Source: an uncultured Deefgea sp.
GTDB taxonomy: Bacteria > Pseudomonadota > Gammaproteobacteria > Burkholderiales > Chitinibacteraceae
DNA: 64,000 bases
Assembly (NCBI RefSeq): GCF_947072475.1
Contig: NZ_CAMTIA010000006.1
Span: forward strand, 1 to 64,000
Direction: 5' to 3'
Under the pieces are notes generated by a model. It made no database searches. It had not been told where the DNA came from and saw only the letters and a program-made list of their open reading frames with translations. Below, piece after piece: positions 1 to 8,857 of this stretch. A program made the translations under genes and the position numbers. Positions within the stretch are counted from its first letter, which is position 1. Each line of letters opens with the position of its first letter.

Positions 1-51
1 TTTGGCTTTGAGCTTGGCCAAGTGACGTTGTTTTTTAAGAAAAGAGACTAG
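1..51 (+). CDS. C-terminal end of a probable DUF3833-family protein (partial)
   Basis: Frame 1 is open from the first base and ends with TAG at 49-51, two bases before the next ATG. The 16 visible residues (FGFELGQVTLFFKKRD) resemble the usual end of DUF3833 proteins, a family of unknown function often found in operons with SDR and NTF2-like genes, which is what follows here. The identification rests on a very short tail plus context, so it is tentative. Confidence 0.45.
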   Translation, partial: FGFELGQVTLFFKKRD

Positions 52-53
52 CC

Positions 54-836
54 ATGTTTGCCCCTTTAAATCATCCGATCAAAGATTGGGCTGGGCAACG
101 CGTCTGGTTAATCGGTGCCTCCAGCGGCATTGGCGCAGCATTAGCTCAACAAGCACTGGCGGCGGGTGCGTCAGTGATTTTATCGGCGCGCCGTCAGCCG
201 CAACTAGCGCAAGTGGCTCAGCAACACCCCAATGCGCTGGTATTGCCGTTTGATGTGCTCGACACCGCCGCATGGCATAGCAGTTACTGCCAGATTGTGG
301 CCCGCTTGGGCGGCGTGGATTTGATCGTCTTTTGCGCCGCCGATTACCGGCCTGAGCGCAGCTGGGAAGTAAATCCCGCCAGCGCCGCGCAAACTTTGCA
401 GATCAACCTGGGCAGTGTTTACACCGGATTGGCCACCATTTTGCCCGACCTAATGGCACGCGGCAGCGGCGGCATTGGCTTAATCGCCAGTGTGGCGGGC
501 TATATGGGTTTACCCAATGCTAGCGTTTACGGCCCAACTAAAGCGGCAATGATTAATTTGGCCGAAATTTTGTATGGCGATTTGCATCCCAAAGGATTGA
601 ATGTGTATTTAATTAATCCGGGTTTTGTCAAAACCCATCTCACCGCCAAAAATGACTTCACCATGCCCGCCTTGCAAACCCCCGAACAAGCCGCCAGCAC
701 GATTTGGCACGGCATCAGCGCAGGTAAATTTGAAATCCATTTCCCATGGCGCTTTACCCAAATATTAAAATTACTGCAATTACTCCCGTACCGCTGCCGA
801 TTTGCGCTGCTCTCTCATCTGGTCAAAAACCCATGA
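54..836 (+). CDS. SDR family NAD(P)-dependent oxidoreductase
   Basis: A 260-residue short-chain dehydrogenase/reductase. The cofactor-binding glycine motif GASSGIG is at residues 21-27, and the catalytic triad is Ser146, Tyr159 and Lys163 (YGPTK). The length is typical of classical SDRs and there is no signal peptide, so it should be cytosolic. The start lies two bases after the preceding stop, and the last codons overlap the next gene as ATGA, so the three genes form one operon. SDR + NTF2-like + DUF3833 sets occur in photooxidative-stress (ChrR/sigma-E type) clusters with membrane-lipid-modifying enzymes; that link is inferred from context. The substrate cannot be told from sequence. Confidence 0.9.
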   Translation: MFAPLNHPIKDWAGQRVWLIGASSGIGAALAQQALAAGASVILSARRQPQLAQVAQQHPNALVLPFDVLDTAAWHSSYCQIVARLGGVDLIVFCAADYRPERSWEVNPASAAQTLQINLGSVYTGLATILPDLMARGSGGIGLIASVAGYMGLPNASVYGPTKAAMINLAEILYGDLHPKGLNVYLINPGFVKTHLTAKNDFTMPALQTPEQAASTIWHGISAGKFEIHFPWRFTQILKLLQLLPYRCRFALLSHLVKNP

Positions 837-1258
837 ACACCTTAATCCCACTCCTGAACTGGTACAGCACCCTCACCCCAGATACGGTGCAATTTGCCAA
901 ACAGTTTTATGCCGCCAACGCCAGATTCAAAGACCCGTTTAATGAAGTAACCGGCGTGCCAGCCATTGAAAGTATTTTTAAACACATGTTCGCCACCACC
1001 GACAACCCGCGTTTTATCATCGGCGAGACCATCGCACAAAATCAGCAAGCGTTTGTCACATGGACTTTTGAATTCAGCCTGAAGGGCAAACCGTATCAAA
1101 TCGTCGGAGGCTCGCATTTAGTGTTTGATGAGGCCGGTTTGGTGACGCTGCATCGCGACTATTGGGATGCCGCCGAAGAATTACTGCAAAAGCTCCCCAT
1201 CATCGGCGCACCCATTCGCTGGTTACGAAAGCGTTTTTCTGTAGTCAGCTCTGACTAA
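833..1258 (+). CDS. NTF2-like / SnoaL-fold protein
   Basis: A 141-residue protein of the nuclear-transport-factor-2-like fold, with N-terminal YSTLTPDTVQFAKQFYAANARF and the 'F-KDPFNEV-G' pattern seen in small ketosteroid-isomerase-like proteins. A longer open frame extends upstream to 746, but the ATG at 833 overlaps the SDR stop (ATGA) and gives the normal family length. It is translationally coupled to the SDR and probably acts in the same pathway. No catalytic assignment is possible. Confidence 0.8.
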   Translation: MNTLIPLLNWYSTLTPDTVQFAKQFYAANARFKDPFNEVTGVPAIESIFKHMFATTDNPRFIIGETIAQNQQAFVTWTFEFSLKGKPYQIVGGSHLVFDEAGLVTLHRDYWDAAEELLQKLPIIGAPIRWLRKRFSVVSSD

Positions 1259-1376
1259 TTTTTAGCCATCTCCCAAGCCAGCAATGTGCACTTCATTACC
1301 AGAAACACCAGCAAGCCTTGAGCTTGAGCCAAAATAGCCGATAGTAAGCCTACTACAGCTAAAAAGTCAGATCGAA

Positions 1377-2996
1377 ATGGCCGATGATTTCTCTCAAGCG
1401 CATGTACTGATTGCGGACGATGCCCCCACCGTCCGGCAATCACTGCGGATGACGCTCGCTCAATGCGGCATCAACCGAGTGGATGCCGCCAGCAGCATTG
1501 GCGAAACCCGCCGCCGCTTACGCAACGCGCAATACGATGTCGTATTATGCGACTACCATTTTGGCGAAGGCATGAATGGCCAAGAGTTACTCGAAGAACT
1601 ACGTCAAAGCAGCGAATTACCGCTCTACACCATCTGGATCATGATTACCGCTGAAGCGGCGTATGAAAAAGTCGTCGCCGTGGCCGAAATTGGTCCGGAT
1701 GATTACCTGATCAAACCTTTCACCAGTGCATTACTAACGCAACGCCTCTCGCTAGCGTGGAAGCGCAAGCGTTTTCTAAAGCCGATCTACGACAAAATCA
1801 ATGAAGATGACATCAGTGGCGCCATTACTGCTGCCAAAGAGCTGATCCCCAAGGCAGAAGGCTTTCGCAGCGATTTAATGCGGCTGCTGTCTAGTTTGTT
1901 ACTTGAAGCCGGGCAGCTGGAACAAGCGCGATTGCTGTTTGAAGAGATTTTGAGCCAAAGAATGATTCCGTGGGCCAAGTTGGGTTTAGCCAAAGCACTG
2001 GTACGGCAAGGCAAAAAAAATCAGGCGGAAGGTGCGCTGCAAGCGGCGATTGTTGAACACGCCCAGTATGTTGATGCCTACGAAGAACTGGCCTCAATGT
2101 ATATGGCCGATGGCCGGCTGGACCAAGCAATGGCGGTATTTGAAAAATGCCTCGCGATGACGCCCAACAACGTGAGCCGACTGCAAAAAGCCGGCAATTT
2201 GGCCAATATGCTGGGCGACTCTGCCAAAGCTAAAAAACTACTCGAGCAGGCGGTTAAATGCGGCGGCAACTCCGCTGCGCTTAGCGCCGACACGGTACTG
2301 CAGCTGGCATTGGCCGCACGCCGAGAAAACAATTCGTCAGACGCAGAAAAATACCTGCGCCTGGTAAAAGAAATCGCCAAAAAAGAGCATAGCGTTAAAA
2401 ACAAAATCATCGATTTGATCGCAACCGCGATTTACGAAGGCAAACCGCAATTACTCAATCAAATCGAAGTGCATTTAAGTGATGCGGAGATGACGCAAGA
2501 AATCGCCACCAGCTTTATTATGGCGGCCGATTTAATTTGTCCGGCCACAGTGGAAGGCGAAACCCCTAAGGGCGACGCGCCGCCTTATAAATGGCTACGG
2601 CAGATTAGCCAACGTTTTATTACCACTCGGCATATTTCAGGTCTACTGGAAAGCGCCGCCAATTTGCGGCCAACGTGGAAAGAATATATTTTGCAAGTAG
2701 GGCAAGAAATCAATGAGCTCAACAATACCGGCGTTCAGCTAATGCTTAAATCGGCGTTCACCGAGGCGATTGATCTACTGCTGCCTGCGGCACAAAGCAC
2801 CTGCAATAACCGCCTCATGCTATCGACCAGCCACGCGATTGTAAAATACCTGAAGACCCAACCCGACATCGATAAAAAACAACGCAACGCCCTAATAACC
2901 GTCGCCAGCGGCATGATTGAGCGCTTACGCGGCCTGATCGATGCCGGCACACAGCACAGTCTGAGCCAAGACTTGCAACAGCTGTTTGACAGTTAA
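1377..2996 (+). CDS. Response regulator with CheY-like receiver and TPR region
   Basis: A 539-residue protein. Residues 7-130 form a receiver domain with acidic pair Asp14/Asp15, phospho-acceptor Asp59 (VVLCDYHF), Thr91 and Lys113 (IKPF), so all phosphorylation residues are intact. The rest is helical with tetratricopeptide-like repeats at about 150-330 (for example YEELASMYMADGRLDQAMAVF) and a further helical C-terminal part. There is no DNA-binding, GGDEF, EAL or HD-GYP output, so the likely output is protein-protein interaction through the TPRs. No histidine kinase lies nearby. The stop overlaps ybaK tail to tail by 4 bases. Confidence 0.85.
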   Translation: MADDFSQAHVLIADDAPTVRQSLRMTLAQCGINRVDAASSIGETRRRLRNAQYDVVLCDYHFGEGMNGQELLEELRQSSELPLYTIWIMITAEAAYEKVVAVAEIGPDDYLIKPFTSALLTQRLSLAWKRKRFLKPIYDKINEDDISGAITAAKELIPKAEGFRSDLMRLLSSLLLEAGQLEQARLLFEEILSQRMIPWAKLGLAKALVRQGKKNQAEGALQAAIVEHAQYVDAYEELASMYMADGRLDQAMAVFEKCLAMTPNNVSRLQKAGNLANMLGDSAKAKKLLEQAVKCGGNSAALSADTVLQLALAARRENNSSDAEKYLRLVKEIAKKEHSVKNKIIDLIATAIYEGKPQLLNQIEVHLSDAEMTQEIATSFIMAADLICPATVEGETPKGDAPPYKWLRQISQRFITTRHISGLLESAANLRPTWKEYILQVGQEINELNNTGVQLMLKSAFTEAIDLLLPAAQSTCNNRLMLSTSHAIVKYLKTQPDIDKKQRNALITVASGMIERLRGLIDAGTQHSLSQDLQQLFDS

Positions 2997-3481
2997 TTAT
3001 GAATGGCCACATCCACCAACTGCGGCTGCAGCACGGCAATACAGTCCGCCGGACTCATCCCCACCAAAAAACCTCTCCGTCCGCCATTGATGTAAATTTT
3101 ATCCAACGCCGCAATCGATTCTTGCATATAAACCGGCATTTTCTTCTTAGTACCAAATGGCGAAGTGCCGCCAACGACAAAACCACTGTGTTTATTGGCC
3201 ACCTCAGGAACACAAGGATTAATGGCTTTGCAGCCAACAATCCGCGCTAAATTTTTGGTCGACACTTCACAATCGCCATGCATCAGCACCACCAGCGCTT
3301 GTTTTTTTTCGTTTTCCATAATCAGCGTTTTAATCAGTCTATGTTCTGGCACACCCAATTCTCGCGCCGACACCGCAGTGCCACCTTTCTCTTCATAATG
3401 ATACAGATGCTCGGTGTAGCTCACTTGGTGAGCGCGCAAAGCACGTATCGCCGTTGTGACTGAAATTTTTTCATTCATCAT
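2993..3481 (-). CDS. ybaK: Cys-tRNA(Pro)/Cys-tRNA(Cys) deacylase, YbaK/EbsC family
   Basis: A 162-residue protein spanning the whole YbaK/EbsC domain; the family hydrolyses Cys-tRNA(Pro) made by mistake by prolyl-tRNA synthetase. Typical features are the start MNEKISVTTAIRAL, the segment HGDCEVSTKNLAR, and the glycine-rich GGTSPFGTKKKMPV and INGGRRG. Two tandem ATGs open the frame (3481 and 3478); either is possible. It converges on the response regulator with a shared TTAA, and no terminator hairpin lies between the two. Confidence 0.9.
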   Translation of the reverse strand: MMNEKISVTTAIRALRAHQVSYTEHLYHYEEKGGTAVSARELGVPEHRLIKTLIMENEKKQALVVLMHGDCEVSTKNLARIVGCKAINPCVPEVANKHSGFVVGGTSPFGTKKKMPVYMQESIAALDKIYINGGRRGFLVGMSPADCIAVLQPQLVDVAIHN

Positions 3482-3537
3482 CTCACTCGCTTAACTTGCG
3501 GCATAATCACCGACTAAATTATTCAACCTTGTTCTCT

Positions 3538-3843
3538 ATGCTCACTCTGCTCCAGCGCCTGCCCACAGCACTGCGCTGCCAAGCTTTAGGCACGGCGTTT
3601 TATCGCGAGAGCCCCACGCCGATGCCAGAGGCCACCGTCGTCGCTTGGGACGCACCGTTGGCCAACACACTAGGGTCTGTTGACGTTTGGCTTGCAGCAC
3701 ACAATGAACAACTGCAATTAGCTGATTATCTAGTGGGCAATCAAACACCGCAAGACAGCACCCCGATCGCCACGGTGTATTCTGGGCATTAATTTGGCAC
3801 TCATGCTGACCAACTGGGTGATGGCCGCGCTGCCAAGCATTGA
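3538..3843 (+). pseudogene. selO: selO (ydiU) N-terminal remnant with internal stop and lost C-terminus
   Basis: From the ATG at 3538 the translation matches the start of SelO/YdiU, the protein adenylyltransferase pseudokinase: FYRESPTPMPEA, VVAWDAPLANTLG and TPIATVYSGH. In SelO, VYSGH is followed by QFG; here the Gln codon is TAA at 3790-3792, a single C-to-T change from CAA. Reading through gives FGTHADQLGDGRAAKH, which again matches the conserved QLGDGRA, then TGA at 3841. The remaining roughly 400 residues, including the catalytic part, are absent because pit starts at 3941. The gene has therefore suffered both a nonsense mutation and a 3' deletion. If expressed, the product is an 84-residue peptide with no catalytic domain. 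Confidence 0.85.
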
Positions 3844-3940
3844 TTTAACTCGGCTCTGATCTAACGCACCAAAACAAGCCAACGGAATACAACAGATTCT
3901 GCGATAATTCGCCGCATCATCTTTTTGTAACAATTGAACC

Positions 3941-5410
3941 ATGCCCGAAATTTTCACCGGTTTAGATACCATTACAGCCATTAGTTTAGCCTTGGCACTG
4001 CTTTTTGTTTTAGCTTACGAATTCATTAATGGTTTTCACGATACCGCCAACGCAGTCGCGACGGTTATTTACACCAAGGCGATGCCGGCGAATTTAGCGG
4101 TCGTTGCTTCCGGTTGTTTCAACTTTTTGGGCGTCTTACTCGGTGGACTTGGCGTCGCTTATGCCATTATCCATTTGCTACCCGTTGAACTACTGCTGAA
4201 CGTCAATAGCAGCCATGGCTTGATCATGGTGTTTTCTTTGCTCTCGGCCGCCATTATCTGGAATTTAGGCACGTGGTATCTGGGCATTCCTGCCTCAAGC
4301 TCACACACGCTGATTGGCTCGATTTTAGGCGTTGGCATTATGCATGCCATACTGAATGGCAATCATTGGTTACACGGGATTAACACCCAAAAAGCCATCG
4401 ACATTTTACTGTCATTGCTGATTTCGCCAGCGCTGGGCATGATTCTGGCCGGTATTTTGCTAATCGCACTCAAACGCTATTTTAGCCAGTCGCACATGCA
4501 CCTCACCCCCGAAGAGCGCAAAGCCATCGACGGCAAAAAGCATCCACCGTTTTGGACTCGCGTCACACTCATTGCCTCAGCCATGGGTTTGAGCTTTGCG
4601 CACGGCTCCAATGACGGACAAAAAGGCATCGGCTTAGTGATGTTGGTTCTAGTCGGTTTAGCGCCGGGTAACTTTGTGCTTGATCGCACCAGCAGCATTT
4701 ATGATATTGAGCGCACGCGTGATGCGGCGATTCATATCAAAGATTTTTATGCTGGTCATGCCGACAAAATCAATCAATCGCTGCATCTAGGGCCAATGAG
4801 CACCGAATTGCCCGCGCAATTTGAATGCAAGCCTGAAGTCACCTATGCCGCAATTAATGCACTCGATGGCATGCTCAACAAGGTCAAATCATACAATGAC
4901 CTGAGTGCGGAACAGCGCATTAGCACCCGTCGAATCTTACTTTGTGTTGATGATACGGCCAAGAAAGTCAGTAAATTACCGATTTGGACTTCGCACGAAA
5001 AACAGAGTCTAGATCAATTTCGTAAAGACCTCACCACCACCACGGAATACGCGCCGCAATGGGTCATTATTGCTGTCGCTTTGGCGCTGGGCTTAGGCAC
5101 AATGGTAGGCTGGAAGCGCATTGTGTATACCGTAGGGGAAAAGATCGGCAATAAAGGCATGACCTATTCCCAAGGCAATGCGGCGCAAATTACCGCGGCC
5201 TTAGCCATCGGGATCGCCAGCTGGACGGGGATGCCGGTTTCGACCACGCATATTTTGTCATCGGCGGTAGCCGGCACCATGATTGCCAATAAAAGCGGCT
5301 TACAGTCGAGTACGGTAAAAAACATTGCGATCGCTTGGGTGCTCACTTTACCGGTTACGATCTGTATGTCTGGCGGACTTTTCTGGCTCGCCAGCAAGGT
5401 ATTTGTCTGA
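3941..5410 (+). CDS. pit: Inorganic phosphate transporter, PiT family
   Basis: A 489-residue membrane protein of the PHO4/PiT family, low-affinity metal-phosphate:H+ symporters of the inner membrane. Both signature repeats are present: GFHDTANAVATVIYTKAM near residue 31 and AHGSNDGQKGIGLVML near residue 222. Several hydrophobic segments flank a hydrophilic central loop (about 250-370), as in E. coli PitA (499 residues). It starts about 100 bases after the selO remnant and is followed by a strong bidirectional terminator, so it is probably monocistronic. I see no Pho box in front of it, in line with constitutive Pit transport. Confidence 0.93.
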   Translation: MPEIFTGLDTITAISLALALLFVLAYEFINGFHDTANAVATVIYTKAMPANLAVVASGCFNFLGVLLGGLGVAYAIIHLLPVELLLNVNSSHGLIMVFSLLSAAIIWNLGTWYLGIPASSSHTLIGSILGVGIMHAILNGNHWLHGINTQKAIDILLSLLISPALGMILAGILLIALKRYFSQSHMHLTPEERKAIDGKKHPPFWTRVTLIASAMGLSFAHGSNDGQKGIGLVMLVLVGLAPGNFVLDRTSSIYDIERTRDAAIHIKDFYAGHADKINQSLHLGPMSTELPAQFECKPEVTYAAINALDGMLNKVKSYNDLSAEQRISTRRILLCVDDTAKKVSKLPIWTSHEKQSLDQFRKDLTTTTEYAPQWVIIAVALALGLGTMVGWKRIVYTVGEKIGNKGMTYSQGNAAQITAALAIGIASWTGMPVSTTHILSSAVAGTMIANKSGLQSSTVKNIAIAWVLTLPVTICMSGGLFWLASKVFV

Positions 5411-5438
5411 TATTGACCTAAATCGCAAGTAACTCACG

Positions 5439-5475
5439 CCCAATAAAAAACCCGCAAAGCGGGTTTTTTATTGGG
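5439..5475. terminator. Bidirectional rho-independent terminator between pit and metZ
   Basis: A 17-bp perfect stem around the loop aaa: the core CCCGC/GCGGG is flanked by A- and T-runs, so either strand yields a GC hairpin followed by a U-tract. It sits between the convergent genes pit and metZ and can end both transcripts. Confidence 0.9.
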
Positions 5476-5520
5476 TATTAGCCTGCAAGGTGCAGCGCAT
5501 AAGTCATAGCGCGCAATACC

Positions 5521-6693
5521 CTATAGACCCGTCAGTAAGTCTTGAATCAAATCATCGGTATACTCTAAGCCGACAGAAATACGCACCATCCCATCCGAGA
5601 TCCCCGCAGCAGCACGCGCTTCAGGCGTTAAACGGCCATGTGAGGTGGTTGCCGGATGGGTAATTGTGGTTCGTGTATCGCCCAGATTCGCAGTTCGACT
5701 CATCAGCTGCACGGCATCAATCAATGCCCAAGCGGCCGCCTTGCCGCCTTTTAACTCAAACGACAACACGCCACCGGCACCGGTTTGCTGACGTTGCGCC
5801 AAGTCGTATTGTGGGTGCGACGGCAAGCCGGGGTAATAAACCCGCGCAATTTGTGGCTGCATCTCTAACCACTGCGCCAATTTAAGCGCATTTTCACAAT
5901 GCGCCTTCATCCGCAAGCCCAACGTTTCCAAACCTTTGAGCAACACCCAAGCGTTAAATGCCGACAACGTCGGCCCTGCCGTGCGTAAAAACAGATAGAT
6001 CGGCTCAATCAATGCATGATTGCCGACGACCGCGCCACCTAAAACTCGACCTTGACCATCAATAAATTTAGTCGCCGAATGCACCACCAAATCGGCACCC
6101 AATTTAAGTGGTTGCTGTAAAGCGGGCGAGCAAAAGCAATTATCAACCGCCAACATCGCGCCATGCCGATGGGCAATTTCAGCAATCGCCGCAATATCAG
6201 CAATCTCAGTCAATGGATTATTGGGGGTTTCTAAAAAGAACAATTTAGTATTTGCTTGCGCCGCAGCTTCCCACGCACTCAAATCCGTTTGCGCGGCATA
6301 GCTCACCGTAACGCCGAATTTAGCCAAATAGGTATTGAATAATTGAATGGTTGCGCCAAACAAGCCACTGGACGCCACAATATGATCGCCCGACTTCAGA
6401 TGCGCCATGCACAAAGCCAAAATCGCACTCATTCCAGATGCCGTAGCCACCGCACGCTCACCACACTCCAAGGCGGCCAAACGCTGCTCAAAGGCCGCCA
6501 CCGTTGGATTGGTGAACCGCGAATAAATATACCCCGGCATTTGGCCAGTAAACTTCAGTGCGGCTTCTTCGGCAGAACCCACCACAAAACTGGAAGTCAG
6601 ATACAAGGCATCGGAATGCTCACCAAATTCAGAGCGCATCGTTCCGGCGCGAACGGCTAATGTTTCGGGGTGAAGATCATTTAAATTCAGCAT
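5521..6693 (-). CDS. metZ: O-succinylhomoserine sulfhydrylase
   Basis: A 390-residue PLP enzyme of the Cys/Met metabolism family that makes homocysteine from O-succinylhomoserine and sulfide. The PLP lysine is Lys209 (HSATKFIDGQG), and YSRFTNPT and TASGMSAI are also conserved. Neighbours decide the symbol: metZ directly after purF is the standard order in beta- and gammaproteobacteria such as Pseudomonas. Cystathionine gamma-synthase is the main alternative, but the sequence and context favour MetZ. The gap to purF holds the purF terminator, so metZ probably has its own promoter. Confidence 0.92.
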   Translation of the reverse strand: MLNLNDLHPETLAVRAGTMRSEFGEHSDALYLTSSFVVGSAEEAALKFTGQMPGYIYSRFTNPTVAAFEQRLAALECGERAVATASGMSAILALCMAHLKSGDHIVASSGLFGATIQLFNTYLAKFGVTVSYAAQTDLSAWEAAAQANTKLFFLETPNNPLTEIADIAAIAEIAHRHGAMLAVDNCFCSPALQQPLKLGADLVVHSATKFIDGQGRVLGGAVVGNHALIEPIYLFLRTAGPTLSAFNAWVLLKGLETLGLRMKAHCENALKLAQWLEMQPQIARVYYPGLPSHPQYDLAQRQQTGAGGVLSFELKGGKAAAWALIDAVQLMSRTANLGDTRTTITHPATTSHGRLTPEARAAAGISDGMVRISVGLEYTDDLIQDLLTGL

Positions 6694-6708
6694 GATGATT
6701 GACTTAAT

Positions 6709-6749
6709 CCAATAAAACGAGCCAATAAAAACGAGTCAATAAAAACGGG
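6709..6749. repeat. Three short tandem copies of a 13-14 base unit
   Basis: Copies at 6709-6721, 6722-6735 and 6736-6749 share the pattern (c/t)caataaaa(a)cg(a/g)g. The third copy runs into the purF terminator stem. This is probably local slippage; on the minus strand the copies give extra T-runs after the terminator hairpin. No function is evident. Confidence 0.6.
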
Positions 6750-6768
6750 AGCCATCGCTCCCGTTTAT
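6743..6768 (-). terminator. Rho-independent terminator after purF
   Basis: The stem AAACGGGAGC/GCTCCCGTTT has a 4-base loop; on the minus strand it is followed by T-rich sequence. It lies 15 bases after the purF stop and closes the large minus-strand operon. Confidence 0.8.
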
Positions 6769-6783
6769 TTGACTCAAATACGA

Positions 6784-8328
6784 TTAAATTAAATTTTGCT
6801 CTGCAACACCAATATTCATATCCAAAATACGGCTATCGGCATCACCATCAGCCGCCTTGGTCGACAATGGCGAAATTCGCTTTGCCTCTAGTTCATCCAA
6901 ATAGGCATCGGTAATATCGCCGGTAATGTATTTACCATCAAAGCAGGAGGTTTCAAAGTCGGTAATTTTGCCGCCACTGGCATCGGTACAGGCTTGAATC
7001 AAGGCATCTAGCTCTTGGTAAATCACCACATCCGCACCGATTTCTTGTGCGATTTGCACGGCATCACGATCAGTCGCAATCAACTCAGCACGCGTCGGCA
7101 TATCAATACCATACACATGCGGGAACTTCACCGGTGGCGCAGCCGAAGCCAAGTAGACTTTATTCGCGCCCACATCACGCACCATTTGCACGATTTCTTT
7201 TGACGTCGTACCACGAACAATCGAATCGTCCACTAACAAGACATTCTTGCCACGGAATTCAACCGCAATTGGGTTCAGCTTTTGGCGCACTGATTTTTTG
7301 CGACTCGCCTGCCCCGGCATAATAAAAGTACGGCCGATATAGCGGTTTTTCATAAAGCCTTCGCGATATGGCAAACCCAAAGCATCGGCTAACTGCAAGG
7401 CAGCATCACGGCTGGTGTCCGGAATCGGGATCACCACATCAATATCCAGAGCGGGAACTAGCTTACGTACTTTGTCGGCCAGTTGTTCGCCCATTTTCAA
7501 GCGAGACTCATGCACCGAAATGCCATCAATCACCGAATCCGGACGAGCAAAGTAAACATGCTCAAAAATGCACGGCACCAAGACTGGATTAGGATGACAT
7601 TGACGGCTAGACAATTGGCCATCGAACGTCACATAAATCGCTTCGCCCGGTGCAACGTCACGCATAAACTTAAAGCCCAGCACATCCAGCGCCACCGACT
7701 CACTGGCGACAATGTATTCCATGCCTTCTGGCGTTTCATGGCAACCCAGAGACAGCGGGCGAATACCATGTGGATCACGAAATGCCACCATGCCAAAGCC
7801 GGCGATAATCGCGACTACCGCATACGCGCCTTTGACACGCTTATGCACCGCAGTAATCGCATCAAATACGGTATCGGCATCTAACTGCGGCCCAGACACG
7901 CGGCGCGACAATTCATGCGCAAACACATTGCACAGCGCTTCCGAATCCGAGTTGGTATTAATGTGCCGCAGATCCGTGCGGTACATATCTTCTTTTAGCT
8001 GCTTATCGTTGGTCAGATTACCGTTATGCGCCAATACAATCCCAAAAGGACTGTTGACGTAAAACGGCTGCGCTTCGGCCAAGCTTGAAGCCGAACCGGC
8101 CGTTGGATAGCGAACGTGGCCGATGCCGACATTCCCCATTAAAGAACGCATATTGCGCGTGCGGAACACGTCGCGAACCAGGCCTTGGCCTTTATGCATA
8201 TGAAGCACTTGCTGTTCAGCAGTGACAATACCGGCGGCATCTTGTCCACGGTGCTGCAGAACCAGCAGCCCGTCGTACAACATTTGATTTACCGGAGTTT
8301 TAGCGACCACACCTACAATGCCACACAT
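6784..8328 (-). CDS. purF: Amidophosphoribosyltransferase
   Basis: A 514-residue enzyme for the first step of purine synthesis, turning PRPP plus glutamine into 5-phosphoribosylamine. The N-terminus MCGIVGVV supplies the glutaminase nucleophile Cys2 after Met removal; [13 protein letters not shown] is the class II glutamine amidotransferase signature. The C-terminal phosphoribosyltransferase motif is [13 protein letters not shown]. The length fits the E. coli enzyme (505). It lies 37 bases after cvpA, and cvpA-purF linkage is widespread. Confidence 0.97.
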   Translation of the reverse strand: MCGIVGVVAKTPVNQMLYDGLLVLQHRGQDAAGIVTAEQQVLHMHKGQGLVRDVFRTRNMRSLMGNVGIGHVRYPTAGSASSLAEAQPFYVNSPFGIVLAHNGNLTNDKQLKEDMYRTDLRHINTNSDSEALCNVFAHELSRRVSGPQLDADTVFDAITAVHKRVKGAYAVVAIIAGFGMVAFRDPHGIRPLSLGCHETPEGMEYIVASESVALDVLGFKFMRDVAPGEAIYVTFDGQLSSRQCHPNPVLVPCIFEHVYFARPDSVIDGISVHESRLKMGEQLADKVRKLVPALDIDVVIPIPDTSRDAALQLADALGLPYREGFMKNRYIGRTFIMPGQASRKKSVRQKLNPIAVEFRGKNVLLVDDSIVRGTTSKEIVQMVRDVGANKVYLASAAPPVKFPHVYGIDMPTRAELIATDRDAVQIAQEIGADVVIYQELDALIQACTDASGGKITDFETSCFDGKYITGDITDAYLDELEAKRISPLSTKAADGDADSRILDMNIGVAEQNLI

Positions 8329-8365
8329 TGGTCAAGATTCCTTGCGTCTACAACACATTAAAAAA

Positions 8366-8857
8366 TCATTCGAAATTAATTCGACTAGCAAAAGCAAGTG
8401 GCAACCATGGTTTTACCACGAAGGCACTTTGCTCAAATAAGGGACTAAACATGGCATTACGCCACATCGGTTCTTTGGGTAAACTGGTCAAACCTGCCAG
8501 CATCACCAAGGTCAGCATCAATAAAAAACCACGCATCACCCCAAAACCCGCGCCTAAAACCCGATCAATCGGCTTGAATCCGGTGGCTTTTACAAATTGG
8601 TTCAGAGTGATTCGTACGATGGCAGAAAACAACCACGTCACAAAAAACAGCGCGATAAAGGCTGCCAAATAACGTATCGCATCGGTTGGAATACTTTCTG
8701 GCATCCACAGCGCCACCATCGTCGCATAATGCATCGCAACCCAAAAAGCGAAAACCCAAGCGAGCAATGCCAATAATTCTTGCGTTAAACCGCGCATCAC
8801 CGACAACAAAATCGACAGTCCGACAATGGTCAAAGCAATATAGTCAAACGCGGTCAT
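8366..8857 (-). CDS. cvpA: CvpA family membrane protein
   Basis: A 163-residue inner-membrane protein with about four hydrophobic helices (near residues 5-30, 32-50, 65-85 and 100-125). CvpA was first linked to colicin V production and later to envelope stress and bile tolerance. The segment after the third helix (FKPIDRVLGAGFGVMRG) is the conserved CvpA motif. Its start overlaps the dedD stop (ATGA), so it is translationally coupled. Confidence 0.92.
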   Translation of the reverse strand: MTAFDYIALTIVGLSILLSVMRGLTQELLALLAWVFAFWVAMHYATMVALWMPESIPTDAIRYLAAFIALFFVTWLFSAIVRITLNQFVKATGFKPIDRVLGAGFGVMRGFLLMLTLVMLAGLTSLPKEPMWRNAMFSPLFEQSAFVVKPWLPLAFASRINFE

